A stretch of 64,000 bases of DNA from NCBI GenBank assembly GCA_001829315.1, contig MIAY01000001.1:386927-450926 (forward strand), written 5' to 3'. Shown here piece by piece: positions 45,416 through 54,649 of the stretch. The notes beneath the pieces were generated by a model. It made no database searches, was not told the origin of the DNA, and was given only the letters and a program-made list of their open reading frames with translations. The DNA is from Spirochaetes bacterium GWE1_32_154 (GTDB lineage Bacteria; Spirochaetota; GWE2-31-10). Every line of letters begins with the position of its first letter. Position 1 is the first letter of the stretch. The position numbers and the translations under genes are program-made.

Positions 45416-46345
45416 TTATTCTGAGGCGTCCCTTAATGGTTTTTCTGCCAATCCGAGGTCTATATGACAATAACCTCCGGGATTCATATCGAGATAGTCC
45501 TGATGATACTGTTCTGCTTTGTAAAATTGTGAGTGCGATTCAAGTAGAGTAACTATATGTTTACCGGCTAATTTCATAGCTGTTATAGTATCATGTGCTA
45601 TTTTCTGCTGAGTAGATGTCGTAAAAAAAATTGCTGAGCGATATTGAGTTCCAATATCATTACCTTGTTTGTTAAGTGACTCAGGATCATGCATGCGAAA
45701 AAAATGTTTTAAAAGATCAGCATAAGTTATTACCTGCGGTTGAAAAACAATCAGTATCGTTTCTGCATGACCGGTAGTTCCTGTACAAACAGACTGGTAA
45801 TCAGGATCCTTCATATCTCCGCCTTCATACCCGGTTTCTGTATATATAACGCCTTTGACTTTTTTAAAATATCCTTCAACTCCCCAGAAACATCCTGCAG
45901 CAAAATATGCCTTTTCGTATGCTGTGTCAGACATAATAAGATCTTTAAAAAGTGAAAGATAAATCCCGTAACCTTCACGGTTTATATCCTCAATGGGTAT
46001 GAATTTTAAAGAGGCTGAGTTGATACAGTAACGTAGACGGTTAGGGGCTGGGCCGTCATCAAAAACATGACCGAGGTGACTGTCTGCTGTACGGCTTCGT
46101 ACTTCAGTACGTTTCATGCCAATTGTATTGTCCTTATGTTCTACGATAGCCTCTGTTATTACAGGTTTTGTAAAACTTGGCCAGCCTGTTCCCGAATCAA
46201 ATTTGTCAAGTGACGAAAAAAGTACCTGTCCGTCATGTATATCAGTATATATTCCATGGTGTTTGTTATCCCAGTATTCATTATCAAAAGGAGGTTCAGT
46301 TCCGTTTTCACGGGTTACTTTGAATTGAAGTGGTGTTAATTTCAT
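45416..46345 (-). CDS. msrBA: Methionine sulfoxide reductase MsrB-MsrA fusion
   Basis: 309 residues. The MsrB domain is first (about 1-135: [33 protein letters not shown], catalytic Cys in RYCINSASL), followed by MsrA (about 145-300: [12 protein letters not shown] with the catalytic Cys, TGYEGGD, GHAETI, YRSAIFF). Both zinc-binding CxxC pairs of MsrB are missing (TDIHDG and [11 protein letters not shown] at their positions), as in the metal-free MsrB class. It reduces both epimers of methionine sulfoxide. There is no signal peptide, so it is cytoplasmic. AAGGAAAA precedes the ATG. Confidence 0.93.
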   Translation of the reverse strand: MKLTPLQFKVTRENGTEPPFDNEYWDNKHHGIYTDIHDGQVLFSSLDKFDSGTGWPSFTKPVITEAIVEHKDNTIGMKRTEVRSRTADSHLGHVFDDGPAPNRLRYCINSASLKFIPIEDINREGYGIYLSLFKDLIMSDTAYEKAYFAAGCFWGVEGYFKKVKGVIYTETGYEGGDMKDPDYQSVCTGTTGHAETILIVFQPQVITYADLLKHFFRMHDPESLNKQGNDIGTQYRSAIFFTTSTQQKIAHDTITAMKLAGKHIVTLLESHSQFYKAEQYHQDYLDMNPGGYCHIDLGLAEKPLRDASE

Positions 46346-46383
46346 ATCATTTTTCCTTTTTATATCATTGCAGTTAAGTAATA

Positions 46384-46432
46384 AGGCTCATGCAAAAATT
46401 CGAGATAAAAGGAGTATTTTTGCAAGAAGCTC
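46384..46432. repeat. Dispersed hairpin repeat, copy B (inverted orientation)
   Basis: Arms GGCTCATGCAAAAAT and ATTTTTGCAAGAAGCTC flank the loop TCGAGATAAAAGGAGT, the reverse complement of the loop in copies C and D. It lies between msrBA and the lipoprotein gene. Confidence 0.85.
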
Positions 46433-46467
46433 ATGTAATAGTAAATTATACTATTAACCTGGAGTTC

Positions 46468-47175
46468 TCAATGATTTTTTAAGAGAATTATTTTATTATC
46501 GCTATTATACAAAGTAAATATCAATTCTACAGCTTCCTGAATATCCTTTTCAAGAGTCCCTGAATCTTTTAATCTTTGAAGATTTTCCGGTAACTTAACA
46601 TTCTTTGCTAATAAACTTTTTTTAACATCATAAAGAAATGCATTTGAATATTCAGATTTGAAATATACTTTTCCATACGGTTTCGTGTAGCCGTTTGTTT
46701 TAAGATATTCAATAATTGCTTTGATACGGGTAAATCTATCCTGAACCTTTTTGTATCCGTCTTCATTTTGATACATCGTATCGTAATACCGGAGATTCCC
46801 TTTTTTCAAGTCAAATAGTGTTATTTCTTCCTTAATAGAAACTATATTTTTACCGTTTTCATTATAAAATGAAATAATCCCCGTTGCATCAAAAATTCCT
46901 TCTGTCCAGCCATTTGCCCAGCTTGTGAGATAATGTATCGTATCAATATGCACATCAGTCGTTAATTCGGTTTTTTTTATCACACCGGAAATTTCTGCAC
47001 AAATAAGAAACGGAGATTTTATAATCCCGCGCAACGTACCATCAGAGTTTGATACAATTTTTAATGTATAAACACTCTCGGTTGAACTGAATTTTTCATC
47101 AGATTTAATAACCTCTTTAACTGTAAGACAACCTGAACAAACAAGACATAAACATATAATTTGTAATATTTTCAT
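46468..47175 (-). CDS. Lipoprotein of unknown function beside TonB receptor
   Basis: 235 residues from the ATG at 47175: AAGGAG touches an earlier ATG at 47184 and so can only serve this one, nine bases on. The lipobox is LVCSGC. The mature part is mixed alpha/beta with no motif I know (SWANGWTEGIFDATGIISFY; KVYFKSEYSNAFLYDVKK). It follows the receptor gene by a few bases, so it is co-transcribed and may be a surface or periplasmic accessory to that receptor. A partly decayed copy of its 3' end lies at 44644. Confidence 0.65.
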   Translation of the reverse strand: MKILQIICLCLVCSGCLTVKEVIKSDEKFSSTESVYTLKIVSNSDGTLRGIIKSPFLICAEISGVIKKTELTTDVHIDTIHYLTSWANGWTEGIFDATGIISFYNENGKNIVSIKEEITLFDLKKGNLRYYDTMYQNEDGYKKVQDRFTRIKAIIEYLKTNGYTKPYGKVYFKSEYSNAFLYDVKKSLLAKNVKLPENLQRLKDSGTLEKDIQEAVELIFTLYNSDNKIILLKNH

Positions 47176-47188
47176 TATAATCATCTCC

Positions 47189-49693
47189 TTAAAAACTTAT
47201 TTTCATACCGTATGATGGAATAACATCAGCCCAGGGAATTCCCGGAGTTTCTATTATTGAACCGTCGTATTGATCAGGAATATTTTTTCTGCCGGGATAA
47301 TATTGAGGAATAAACCGCAACATATCGTCTGCTGCTATATAAATCTCCATTTTTATCTTTGACCGCGGGATATAAAAATTCCAGTTCATTTTAAAACCAA
47401 GCGAAACATTGGTTATCGTCCGGTCGGCTTCTTCATCCGAATATATTTTCTTTCTGTAATACACTTCCATCGTTTTATTATTCACATAACCCGCCGTCAT
47501 CTCTGTCGTATCGGTAAATACTCCATCAGGTAATCCTGAATGAACGCCTACACTCGGACTTAGTGAGAAAAAATCGACCGGGCGTATATTAAGAACTAAA
47601 TTCATACTATGAAACCGGTGATACGAAGGATAGAACCAGATACCGGTCGGATCACCATCTAATGTTTGATTATTTGCAGTTCCATCTGTTTGCGGATTAA
47701 AATATCGTGCTTGAATAAATGAATATGATATCCAGCCGTCAATATATTTTGAAATAGTTTTCTGAATAATAAAATCAAACCCGCCGACATGTCCGAAACC
47801 ATCGGTGTGATGTGTATAAATATTCTCTTTACTCTGAGTATCATAAACATTATTCGCATAATATCTGTTAAAATAATATTTATAATACCCTTCAAGTTTT
47901 ATTTTTACACCCGCCGGAAAAACCACTTCCAGTCCCAGAACATTTGAAAAGGTTTTTTGCTGATCCAATTGAAAATCATGAACAGGATGTTCTTTCTGAT
48001 ATTTAAAATCAGCCATTTTTGAAAATAAACCTGAACCGAAACTTATGGTAAAGCGATCAAGGTATTTTAAATTTGAAAACGGAGTATATAAAATGGTTAA
48101 TCGCGGATTAACTGCGGGATATGTTTGCAGTGATTTATATTCATCATCAAATTTGATTATAGCAAAATAATGATCAATTCGACATCCAAGATCAATATTC
48201 AATACATCACGATACGGTTTAAAATTCAGATTTACATACGTTGACGAATTGATTCGATTGGTATCTCCAAAATCACTATCCACAACCGCTTCCACAAGAC
48301 TTTTTCCGGTATCATTACCAATTGTTATAAAGTCAAAAAAATTCCCCTTGTACTTTTCATTATATAGATCATAGATTACTGAAAATCCATACCCGAGTGT
48401 AATTGCTTCGTGAAGTTGTATTTCAGAATTAAAATTTGTCTGAAAACTATGATACCCTTTTGTATATTCAATTTCTGAATCAAGATCAATTGTAAATGAG
48501 TCTCCCAAAACCGGCGTGTAATACGGAGAGTTTTTAAAATCCTGTGAGTACAACGCCGTTCCGGTATCTTTTTTCCCGGTTGTTACGGTACTATTCAAAT
48601 ATTCATATCCAATAAGAAAATCAAGATATACTTTGTCATTTGGAAGTATTTTAAAACCGGTTGAGTTAATTGTATGTATTCCTGATTGACTATATAATCG
48701 CTCAAGTTTTACATTTTGCAATCGGCTGTCATTTTTAGTATTCCAATCGGTCATGGAAATACCGTCAAATCCGAGGAAATTATTAATATACCATTCTACC
48801 CGGTCATTAATCTTCCAGAACCATTTGATATAACCGTCACGAATATACGGGGCTACCGGGAAACTTATCCCGTCGAAAGTAAGCCAGGAGAAAGTCGATT
48901 CGCTAATCGATGATTTTATATCAATCATACAACCCGAATCTTTTAAACCGGTTGGAAATTGAACCATTGTTTCAACACCTGAGGTTGATAATTTATTGTA
49001 TGTTCTAAATCCGGTTTCAGGTTTAATTGTTTCAACCTCGAGTAAGCCGCTCATTGCCATTCCATATTTAACGGAGAAAATACCGTTAGAGAGTTTTACT
49101 GAATCAACGATATTGGGGTTAAATATCGATGCGCTGCCACCCCAGTAAAACGGGTTTCTCACGATAAAACCATCAAGGCTTGCTGTAACTTCATCAGATC
49201 TTCCACCGCGAATGGCAAGATCGGTATCATAACCGGATGTGTAACTTATTCCAGGAAGCGTTTTTATCGCATTATATAAATCTTCATTTGATCCTCGTAA
49301 TGCAAGTGTTTTAATTTCTTCTTTATCAACAACCAGTGATGTTCCTACCGTTTCTTCTTTTTTATACGACTCCCTTTCAATAACCAGTTCATCACCTTCA
49401 ATAACACTTTCAATATTCATATAAACTCTGTTTTCACTATCAAACCGTGTAACAAGATGTTTTTTTGTATGATATCCGGGATACATACAAAGTATCGTTA
49501 ACCTTTCAATCTGATCTTCTATGGAAAGTACAACAGTTCCATCCGGCGAACTTTCAACGACGGTGTTATTCACAAAGACTTGTACTCCTTCCATAGGAGA
49601 TTCAATTTCACGATCAATAAGAAGTAATTTCAATTCTTTACTATAACTTCCAATGCAAATAAAGGTAAATAAGATACATAGTATTTTTCGCAT
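47189..49693 (-). CDS. TonB-dependent outer-membrane receptor
   Basis: 834 residues: a signal peptide (about 1-18), a carboxypeptidase-regulatory-like beta domain (about 20-95, EGVQVFVNNTVVESSPDGTV), a plug domain (about 105-225: NEDLYNAIKTLPGI, DLAIRGGRSDEVTASLDGF) and a long barrel ending in aromatic YGMKISF. This is the SusC-like or outer-membrane efflux-independent layout of receptors that import large or scarce ligands. TonB, ExbB and ExbD are not in the window. The ligand is unknown. GGAG precedes the ATG. It is followed directly by a lipoprotein gene and preceded by a membrane AraC-type regulator that could control it. Confidence 0.88.
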   Translation of the reverse strand: MRKILCILFTFICIGSYSKELKLLLIDREIESPMEGVQVFVNNTVVESSPDGTVVLSIEDQIERLTILCMYPGYHTKKHLVTRFDSENRVYMNIESVIEGDELVIERESYKKEETVGTSLVVDKEEIKTLALRGSNEDLYNAIKTLPGISYTSGYDTDLAIRGGRSDEVTASLDGFIVRNPFYWGGSASIFNPNIVDSVKLSNGIFSVKYGMAMSGLLEVETIKPETGFRTYNKLSTSGVETMVQFPTGLKDSGCMIDIKSSISESTFSWLTFDGISFPVAPYIRDGYIKWFWKINDRVEWYINNFLGFDGISMTDWNTKNDSRLQNVKLERLYSQSGIHTINSTGFKILPNDKVYLDFLIGYEYLNSTVTTGKKDTGTALYSQDFKNSPYYTPVLGDSFTIDLDSEIEYTKGYHSFQTNFNSEIQLHEAITLGYGFSVIYDLYNEKYKGNFFDFITIGNDTGKSLVEAVVDSDFGDTNRINSSTYVNLNFKPYRDVLNIDLGCRIDHYFAIIKFDDEYKSLQTYPAVNPRLTILYTPFSNLKYLDRFTISFGSGLFSKMADFKYQKEHPVHDFQLDQQKTFSNVLGLEVVFPAGVKIKLEGYYKYYFNRYYANNVYDTQSKENIYTHHTDGFGHVGGFDFIIQKTISKYIDGWISYSFIQARYFNPQTDGTANNQTLDGDPTGIWFYPSYHRFHSMNLVLNIRPVDFFSLSPSVGVHSGLPDGVFTDTTEMTAGYVNNKTMEVYYRKKIYSDEEADRTITNVSLGFKMNWNFYIPRSKIKMEIYIAADDMLRFIPQYYPGRKNIPDQYDGSIIETPGIPWADVIPSYGMKISF

Positions 49694-49805
49694 AGTAAAT
49701 CTCCAAATAAGGTATTTGAGTATGTGTACCTCTAAAGATTTACTTCATTTGAAATTGAAAAGCGTCTTAGATATTTTTTGAGACCTGTTTTTTACATTAT
49801 TTATT

Positions 49806-50921
49806 TTATTTTTTATGCTGCAAAAGATACTCAGTTGGAGTCACACCTTCTGAATTTTTAAAAATGCGGTTGAATGTTGCTTTAGAGTTAAAGCCGGCAT
49901 CAAATGCCATTTCCAGGACTGATCTTTTGTGATTCTTTGGATTATGAAGAAGCTGTTTTACATAATTGATTCGGTATGAATTAATGAAATTTGAAAAGTT
50001 GCTATTGAAACCGGTTTTTATCAAAAATGATAATTTCAAAGAAGGTTTAATTCCTGTTATCAGCGATAAATCGTCAAGTGTCAGTTCGGTTTCAAGAAAT
50101 GGTTTTTCTTCATCCATAACCTTTTTTAAAATGATTGAATCATGCTCAATTGCATACTCTTTAAACTGTTTATTTTCCGGCAATACCGGTTCCTGTTCAA
50201 TAAGATCTTCAACAAAAATAATCGGATGTGCAATTGAGAAATAACCAAAAACAGCAATGAACAACGATAAATATATATTCAATATAATATGACAAAGTCT
50301 GATAAAGTCATTACTTGTTTCCGAGTTGAGATAGCCGACATAAACAAGCGGTATAATAATTAGCCACGGTGTTATTGAAAAGAATAATATAAGGAAAATC
50401 CATATTTTTCTTTCGCTAACGATCATCCAATTATAAAAATTACCTGAATTTTTTATAATAAGTATACCTGTTTTTATCATATAATAAAAAGATATTGTTA
50501 ATGATCCGATTCCTCCTATATACAAATAGTAGATTTCTTCAAAAGCTGAATGATGAAAAAGAAAAAATATCAACATGCATAAATCGATTATTCCGGGAAT
50601 ATATCCAATACTGTCTTTACCCGATAATCTATACGAAGGGGTTGTAAGAAACCGGGCATAATGAAAAAATAAAACTGACCGGATAATTAAGCTGAAATTA
50701 ATATATTTGAAATATTCAATTGAGGTTACTTTGTTTAATACTAATAACAGAGCAAATATCAATTCAAAAATAGCTGCTATAATCCAAAGGGAAAAAAATA
50801 AATTGGAAAGTGATTTCTTTATTTTTGTTAAAAGCGCAATCGCTATTATCAGACCATGAATTATACTGAAAATAAATATATATTGTGATACTAATTCAAG
50901 GGTTATAATTTCATTAAACAT
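49806..50921 (-). CDS. Membrane-bound AraC-family regulator
   Basis: About 371 residues from the ATG at 50921. The N-terminal 240 residues have seven or so hydrophobic segments, a membrane sensor region. A C-terminal AraC-type double helix-turn-helix follows (about 275-370: LSLITGIKPSLKLSFLIKTG; VLEMAFDAGFNSKATFNRIF; GVTPTEYLLQHK). The second helix-turn-helix keeps the family consensus strongly. It lies 112 bp upstream of the TonB receptor on the same strand and may control it. Membrane AraC regulators of this type occur again at 59649. Confidence 0.85.
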   Translation of the reverse strand: MFNEIITLELVSQYIFIFSIIHGLIIAIALLTKIKKSLSNLFFSLWIIAAIFELIFALLLVLNKVTSIEYFKYINFSLIIRSVLFFHYARFLTTPSYRLSGKDSIGYIPGIIDLCMLIFFLFHHSAFEEIYYLYIGGIGSLTISFYYMIKTGILIIKNSGNFYNWMIVSERKIWIFLILFFSITPWLIIIPLVYVGYLNSETSNDFIRLCHIILNIYLSLFIAVFGYFSIAHPIIFVEDLIEQEPVLPENKQFKEYAIEHDSIILKKVMDEEKPFLETELTLDDLSLITGIKPSLKLSFLIKTGFNSNFSNFINSYRINYVKQLLHNPKNHKRSVLEMAFDAGFNSKATFNRIFKNSEGVTPTEYLLQHKK

Positions 50922-51240
50922 TATAATAACCTGCAATAATTAATATAAACGATTGTACCATCAGAGTGCCTCGCTGTATTAATGTTGAGATTAATATAAT
51001 TATCATAACTTTTCAATAAAGAAAGTAGTTTTTTGTTACATACATCACATACATTTTTACAATTTTCTGGTATATACATAATCACTGTGAGGTGGCAGTA
51101 CTATGAATAGTTACAAAAAAATAATTAAACTTGGCATTCCGGTTGTATTGCCTTCATAAGAATACTTAGTATTTACGATATTCAATAGAAATGATAATTA
51201 TGACCATGCGAATAAAAAGGAATTTTTAAACCGGGTCTAA
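50922..51240. other. Non-coding stretch with a short ORF remnant
   Basis: AT-rich. At 51103-51159 an ATG behind GAGGTGG reads MNSYKKIIKLGIPVVLPS then stop; this resembles the first residues of a MATE-type transporter but is too short to call. Nothing else is recognisable. Confidence 0.3.
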
Positions 51241-51260
51241 AAACAAAAGAGGCAATATTG

Positions 51261-51396
51261 CGATTGATAACACCGAATAATGCGGATTTTCTTTCGCAGG
51301 GTGAGGATTATGTTGATAAATCTCCTGATCTTAATGATTTTCTAATAACACATCCTTCTGCAACCTGTTTTTCCCGGGTAGATGGGACATCGAGTT
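51261..51396 (+). pseudogene. umuD-like (LexA/S24) gene remnant
   Basis: One frame reads RLITPNNADFLSQGEDYVDK followed by SPDLNDFLITHPSATCFSRV and DGTSS then stop. The words DLN..LI.HPSAT.F.RV.G are the core of UmuD-type S24 proteins just before the catalytic GDSM. Here GDSM has become GTSS and the frame ends, so the serine-lysine dyad region is lost. There is no start codon or upstream part. It is a decayed fragment of an error-prone polymerase accessory gene; no umuC is nearby. Confidence 0.7.
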
Positions 51397-51441
51397 AAAA
51401 GAGGGAATGAAACTGCAAATATTATTATTTCACAGAAACAA

Positions 51442-51473
51442 TTGAAGGTTCTTTTTTAGTGAAGAACCTTCAA
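51442..51473. repeat. 12 bp inverted repeat
   Basis: TTGAAGGTTCTT and AAGAACCTTCAA are perfect reverse complements around an eight-base loop. No T-run follows on the plus strand; it lies 31 bp past the leftward methyltransferase stop and could act as its transcript end. Confidence 0.5.
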
Positions 51474-51504
51474 AATCTGTTGTGAAACGTACATAATAAA
51501 AGAA

Positions 51505-52353
51505 TTAATTAGAATATGGATTTTTTGTAAGTTTTATTACTTTATAGCCATTATGCTTCAAATTATGTGATATTGAATTATCTTTATCTTCTTTAATACA
51601 AATTATAATACCTGTTCCCCAGCTCATAAGTTTAAGATGACATAGAATATTCTGGATTAGAATACCGGCAATAAAAAAAGGTTTATTTAATATTTTAAAA
51701 CAAGAAGGAAATCCGGGAAAAAAAAATGAATTATATTTTTTAAATGCTATCAAATCATAATCTAAAGCGGTCATCATTTTTTCTATCTCTCTTATACTAA
51801 GGCGATAAACAAAATTACCTGATACCTCATAAAGATAATTTTTATCATTTCTAAGTACGCTTTTAATAAAATATTTTAATCTGTCAAAAAGCTTAACCGA
51901 TTCTTCTATTGGTTCAACAAAAACAATACCTTTTGATGAAACTCGTAACATTTCATAAAAGGCAATTGCAGGACGAGGAAAATGATGATAAGTATGCTTA
52001 CAAACCGTGAAATCAAACTCATTATCAATAAATGACATTTTTTCAACATTTTCACAACTATACTGTTTTATAAAACCTTTCTCTTTTGCAATCTCCAGGG
52101 TATATGTATTTATATCTGTAGCAGTAATTGATGACGCGCCTAAAGTATTAAGGAGATATGCATCACAACCATATCTTCCGTCCCCAACAGTTAACCATTT
52201 TGCTTCTTTAAATTGCTTTATAAGAGGTGTAATATTTTTTAATTCCCTAACATGTGAATCATTAGGGGAAAGTTTATTTGAAACCATAAAATCAGGTAAA
52301 TTGTCACAATTATGCAAACTATGTTTCTCATAGCTTTTTTCAATAAAAGACAT
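51505..52353 (-). CDS. Class I SAM-dependent methyltransferase
   Basis: About 282 residues from the ATG at 52353, placed by AAAAAAGGAG eight bases upstream; a frame opening 42 bp earlier runs through that site. The SAM-binding region is WLTVGDGRYGCDAYLLNTLG followed by SSITATDIN (motif I and the acidic end of strand 2) and DNEFDFTVCKHTYHHFPRP (motif IV-like). The C-terminal part has a hydrophobic stretch. The substrate is unknown; the fold resembles UbiE/small-molecule methyltransferases. It appears monocistronic, flanked by hairpins on both sides. Confidence 0.8.
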   Translation of the reverse strand: MSFIEKSYEKHSLHNCDNLPDFMVSNKLSPNDSHVRELKNITPLIKQFKEAKWLTVGDGRYGCDAYLLNTLGASSITATDINTYTLEIAKEKGFIKQYSCENVEKMSFIDNEFDFTVCKHTYHHFPRPAIAFYEMLRVSSKGIVFVEPIEESVKLFDRLKYFIKSVLRNDKNYLYEVSGNFVYRLSIREIEKMMTALDYDLIAFKKYNSFFFPGFPSCFKILNKPFFIAGILIQNILCHLKLMSWGTGIIICIKEDKDNSISHNLKHNGYKVIKLTKNPYSN

Positions 52354-52465
52354 GTACACTCCTTTTTTTTTTAATATAAACAAAAAAAACATCACTTTGT
52401 CAAGTTTCCGAATATATTACATTATTTTTTATTTTTGTAAAAAAGAATACTATAAGAATAATTAT

Positions 52466-52502
52466 TCAAGTTAGGCACTATTGTTAATAGTGTCTAACTT
52501 GA
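52466..52502. repeat. 17 bp inverted repeat between serpin and methyltransferase
   Basis: TCAAGTTAGGCACTATT pairs with AATAGTGTCTAACTTGA around the loop GTT, with one G-U pair. It lacks a T-run in either direction. It may be a transcript-end or processing structure for the small gene at 52520. Confidence 0.6.
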
Positions 52503-52519
52503 CATTTGTAGGAAGAGAA

Positions 52520-52615
52520 TTACGCCACTATATTTTTTTGTACTAAAACAAATATGATACCACACAGCAAAAGAGCACTGGTGTCGATTACAATAGTATT
52601 GATAATCTTTTTCAT
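52520..52615 (-). CDS. Possible 31-residue single-helix membrane peptide
   Basis: An ATG six bases after GGGGTG opens a 31-codon frame reading MKKIINTIVIDTSALLLCGI then IFVLVQKNIVA and stop. A Lys-rich start, one hydrophobic helix and a short tail are typical of small membrane proteins. It stands alone between the serpin gene and a 17 bp hairpin. No family is recognised, and chance cannot be excluded for so short a frame. Confidence 0.4.
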   Translation of the reverse strand: MKKIINTIVIDTSALLLCGIIFVLVQKNIVA

Positions 52616-52681
52616 ACTAACACCCCGTAACTAACTATAGTCTGATTTGTTATATTTAGAGGTACCCTTTATCAAAAAATA

Positions 52682-53971
52682 TTATTTCTCAACAGTCGGA
52701 TCTTCAATTTTGCCCATAAACAATATGGTTTTTGATCTGTCATCTCTAATCAAATAAATAAATGGTTTGTCACCGTAAAATCCCATAGGCATTGATGTTT
52801 CTTTCATTTCAACGGCTGTAACTGCGGCAGCTTCTGTGCCTTCTTCATTTACTTCAATGAATGTTTTGTGCAGAATATCTGAAATCGCAATATTATTGCC
52901 ATTATCTGCCAGATTAAGAAAACCGCCCGGTTCAAAACCTTTAGTCATACCAAGAGTTCTAAATATATCAACAAGTGATTTTTTATATTCAAATTTAAAC
53001 TTTGGCAACAGAACAGGAACTTCCTGTTCTGTCATTGAATTAATGTAGGTTTCAAGACCATTTTGAGCCAGTTTTCCAACAAAATCATTAATCGTGCCAC
53101 TATGAGGCATTAGACAATAAAAAGCTATTTTTCCCCTGCCATACGGTAATCTAACCGCAGTATATCCTGCATCATCAAATCCAGTAGAATAAAAAAGAAA
53201 TTTATTATTATCTTTATACCGCATCATTTTTACTTTCTTTACAGATGTATCTGAAAGAGTAAAATCCCAATCGATTGTTAAATCTTTGTCAAAGGTTTTA
53301 GTCCATGCGGCTTTAAAATAAATCGCATTGATTAAATACATAATAACACCAGGATCAATGTTTTCGATTATTTTTTCAATTTTATCACCGGTATTATTTT
53401 TGACCCAATTATTAATTTCATCTTTGGCTGTCGATTTTGTAAAATCCAGTGATTCAGTTTTTGCAGTATATTGATCTTTCATTATTGTAAGAAATGCCTG
53501 TTTTACAGCCGGTGCAAAAGCATCAGACATCCAGATTGAATTTGCTATTGAAAGCACAAGGTCTTTATCCACCTCAATCAGACTGCTAAGAAGATTAAAA
53601 AACTGTTTATTAACATCTTCCATACTCATATCAGCAAATTCCATAACGTCTTTCATTTCTTTAAGATTATCATCGCTTGCCCCGTTTGTTGTCATTGCAA
53701 GAGCAATTGATATCGATAACGGGGAAATCATGAGATTTTTACCATTTTCGGTTTTGGCTATTTCGTTAAATATTTTTAGAGCAAAATCAGAATTGGCTTT
53801 AATTATATCATCTGAAACATCCGCTGCAAAACTATCAGCGATTGCATATTTTTTTAAGAGCTCAGGACTTAAGGCATTGTCAGTTGTAACCTTAGGTTCT
53901 TCTTCCGAGCAACTTACAAAAAACATTATGATTAATAAAATCATCAGTACCATACGAAAACATGTTTTCAT
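52682..53971 (-). CDS. Serpin lipoprotein
   Basis: 429 residues with a lipobox (IMFFVSCS), so the protein is exported and lipid-anchored. The serpin fold is evident along its length: FNEIAKTENGKNLMISPLSI, LVLSIANSIWM, IMYLINAIYFKAAW and VRLPYGRGKIAFYCLMP. The reactive-loop hinge EVNEEGTEAAAVTAVEM (about 375-391) has the small residues expected of inhibitory serpins, and the C-terminal KPFIYLIRDDRSKTILFMGK is the family signature. It probably traps serine or cysteine proteases at the cell surface or in the periplasm by suicide inhibition. AGGAG precedes the ATG; a good promoter lies just upstream. Confidence 0.92.
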   Translation of the reverse strand: MKTCFRMVLMILLIIMFFVSCSEEEPKVTTDNALSPELLKKYAIADSFAADVSDDIIKANSDFALKIFNEIAKTENGKNLMISPLSISIALAMTTNGASDDNLKEMKDVMEFADMSMEDVNKQFFNLLSSLIEVDKDLVLSIANSIWMSDAFAPAVKQAFLTIMKDQYTAKTESLDFTKSTAKDEINNWVKNNTGDKIEKIIENIDPGVIMYLINAIYFKAAWTKTFDKDLTIDWDFTLSDTSVKKVKMMRYKDNNKFLFYSTGFDDAGYTAVRLPYGRGKIAFYCLMPHSGTINDFVGKLAQNGLETYINSMTEQEVPVLLPKFKFEYKKSLVDIFRTLGMTKGFEPGGFLNLADNGNNIAISDILHKTFIEVNEEGTEAAAVTAVEMKETSMPMGFYGDKPFIYLIRDDRSKTILFMGKIEDPTVEK

Positions 53972-54006
53972 TTTTTTTCTCCTGAGAATGAAATGTAATT
54001 ATATTA

Positions 54007-54035
54007 ATTATAAGATTATAACTATTTAAATTCAA
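54007..54035 (-). promoter_or_regulatory. Promoter of the serpin gene
   Basis: Reading leftward, TTGAAT (54035-54030) and TATAAT (54012-54007) are 17 bp apart, 35 bp upstream of the ATG at 53971. Confidence 0.65.
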
Positions 54036-54047
54036 TATATGTTTAAT

Positions 54048-54206
54048 TAATAAAACACCTGAATTCAATAAGTTCTTTCCGCACAATGCAGGCAGAACTT
54101 ATTTTTCATCTACATATTTCCATGCATGGTTTTAGCAAAATCCATGGGATTAAACGTGTGCATGAAATATATACCTGTAGCGATGATTGTGATAAGAATA
54201 ATAGTA
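54048..54206. repeat. 159 bp duplication, copy 1 (contains truncated small gene)
   Basis: Matches 56173-56331 with three substitutions and no gaps. Read leftward it encodes the last part of the 38-residue peptide at 56235 (GIYFMHTFNPMDFAKTM) but lacks its start. It includes the AATAAGTTCT/AGAACTTATT hairpin (54067-54103). Its right end directly abuts hairpin copy C. Confidence 0.92.
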
Positions 54207-54255
54207 GAGCTTCTTGCAAAAATACTCTTTTTATCTCGAATTTTTGCAAGAAGCT
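54207..54255. repeat. Dispersed hairpin repeat, copy C
   Basis: A perfect 16 bp stem (AGCTTCTTGCAAAAAT with its complement) around the 16-base loop ACTCTTTTTATCTCGA. Confidence 0.92.
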
Positions 54256-54259
54256 ACCC

Positions 54260-54345
54260 CGGTTGCATGTCCGAGCAGTAATGTACCCATTACGACCAGG
54301 TACAGTTTTCGGTACCCCGAAACACTGCGTAATGCGATTATATCG
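54260..54345 (+). pseudogene. Possible transposase scrap
   Basis: One frame reads SSNVPITTRYSFRYPETLRN then AIISN, which weakly recalls the FxYPxxIRxxIYTTN segment of IS256/mutator transposases. Local GC content is higher than the surroundings. The resemblance is short and may be chance. Confidence 0.2.
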
Positions 54346-54544
54346 AATATGGCTTCATTTTTTTTGGAATATTTTTATTCAAAAAATCATATTTACTTTT
54401 ATCATTTGAATCAAGGTCAGACATATACTCCTCAATTTTCTCATCAACTTTTTGTAATACCTTATCTATCTCATTACATTTGTAAATATTAGATAATCTA
54501 TTTTTACTTCTCATTTTAGTTCTATCAAAATCAACTAAGTACAA
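54338..54544 (-). pseudogene. Transposase fragment, IS1182-like
   Basis: 68 codons reading VDFDRTKMRSKNRLSNIYKC and EIDKVLQKVDEKIEEYMSDL then DSNDKSK. The order DGTKxRA..., a Lys-rich stretch, DKKIEEYLxELDENDK is characteristic of the middle of IS1182-type DDE transposases. No catalytic DDE region, no terminal repeats and no clear start are present. It is a relic of an insertion sequence in a stretch rich in other scraps. Confidence 0.5.
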
Positions 54545-54649
54545 ATGAAAGTAATTGTAATTTATGACAAAAATTCAAGAACTCTCTAAAGATATTTTTG
54601 AGTAACTTTTAAGATTACTATCTCTTTATTTAAATGGTATAATTATATT

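Noticed and set aside
54086-54409. 107-codon plus-strand frame in the serpin-CGGC gap
   Set aside because: It crosses the duplication, hairpin C and a possible transposase scrap, so it is a chance frame across unrelated pieces.
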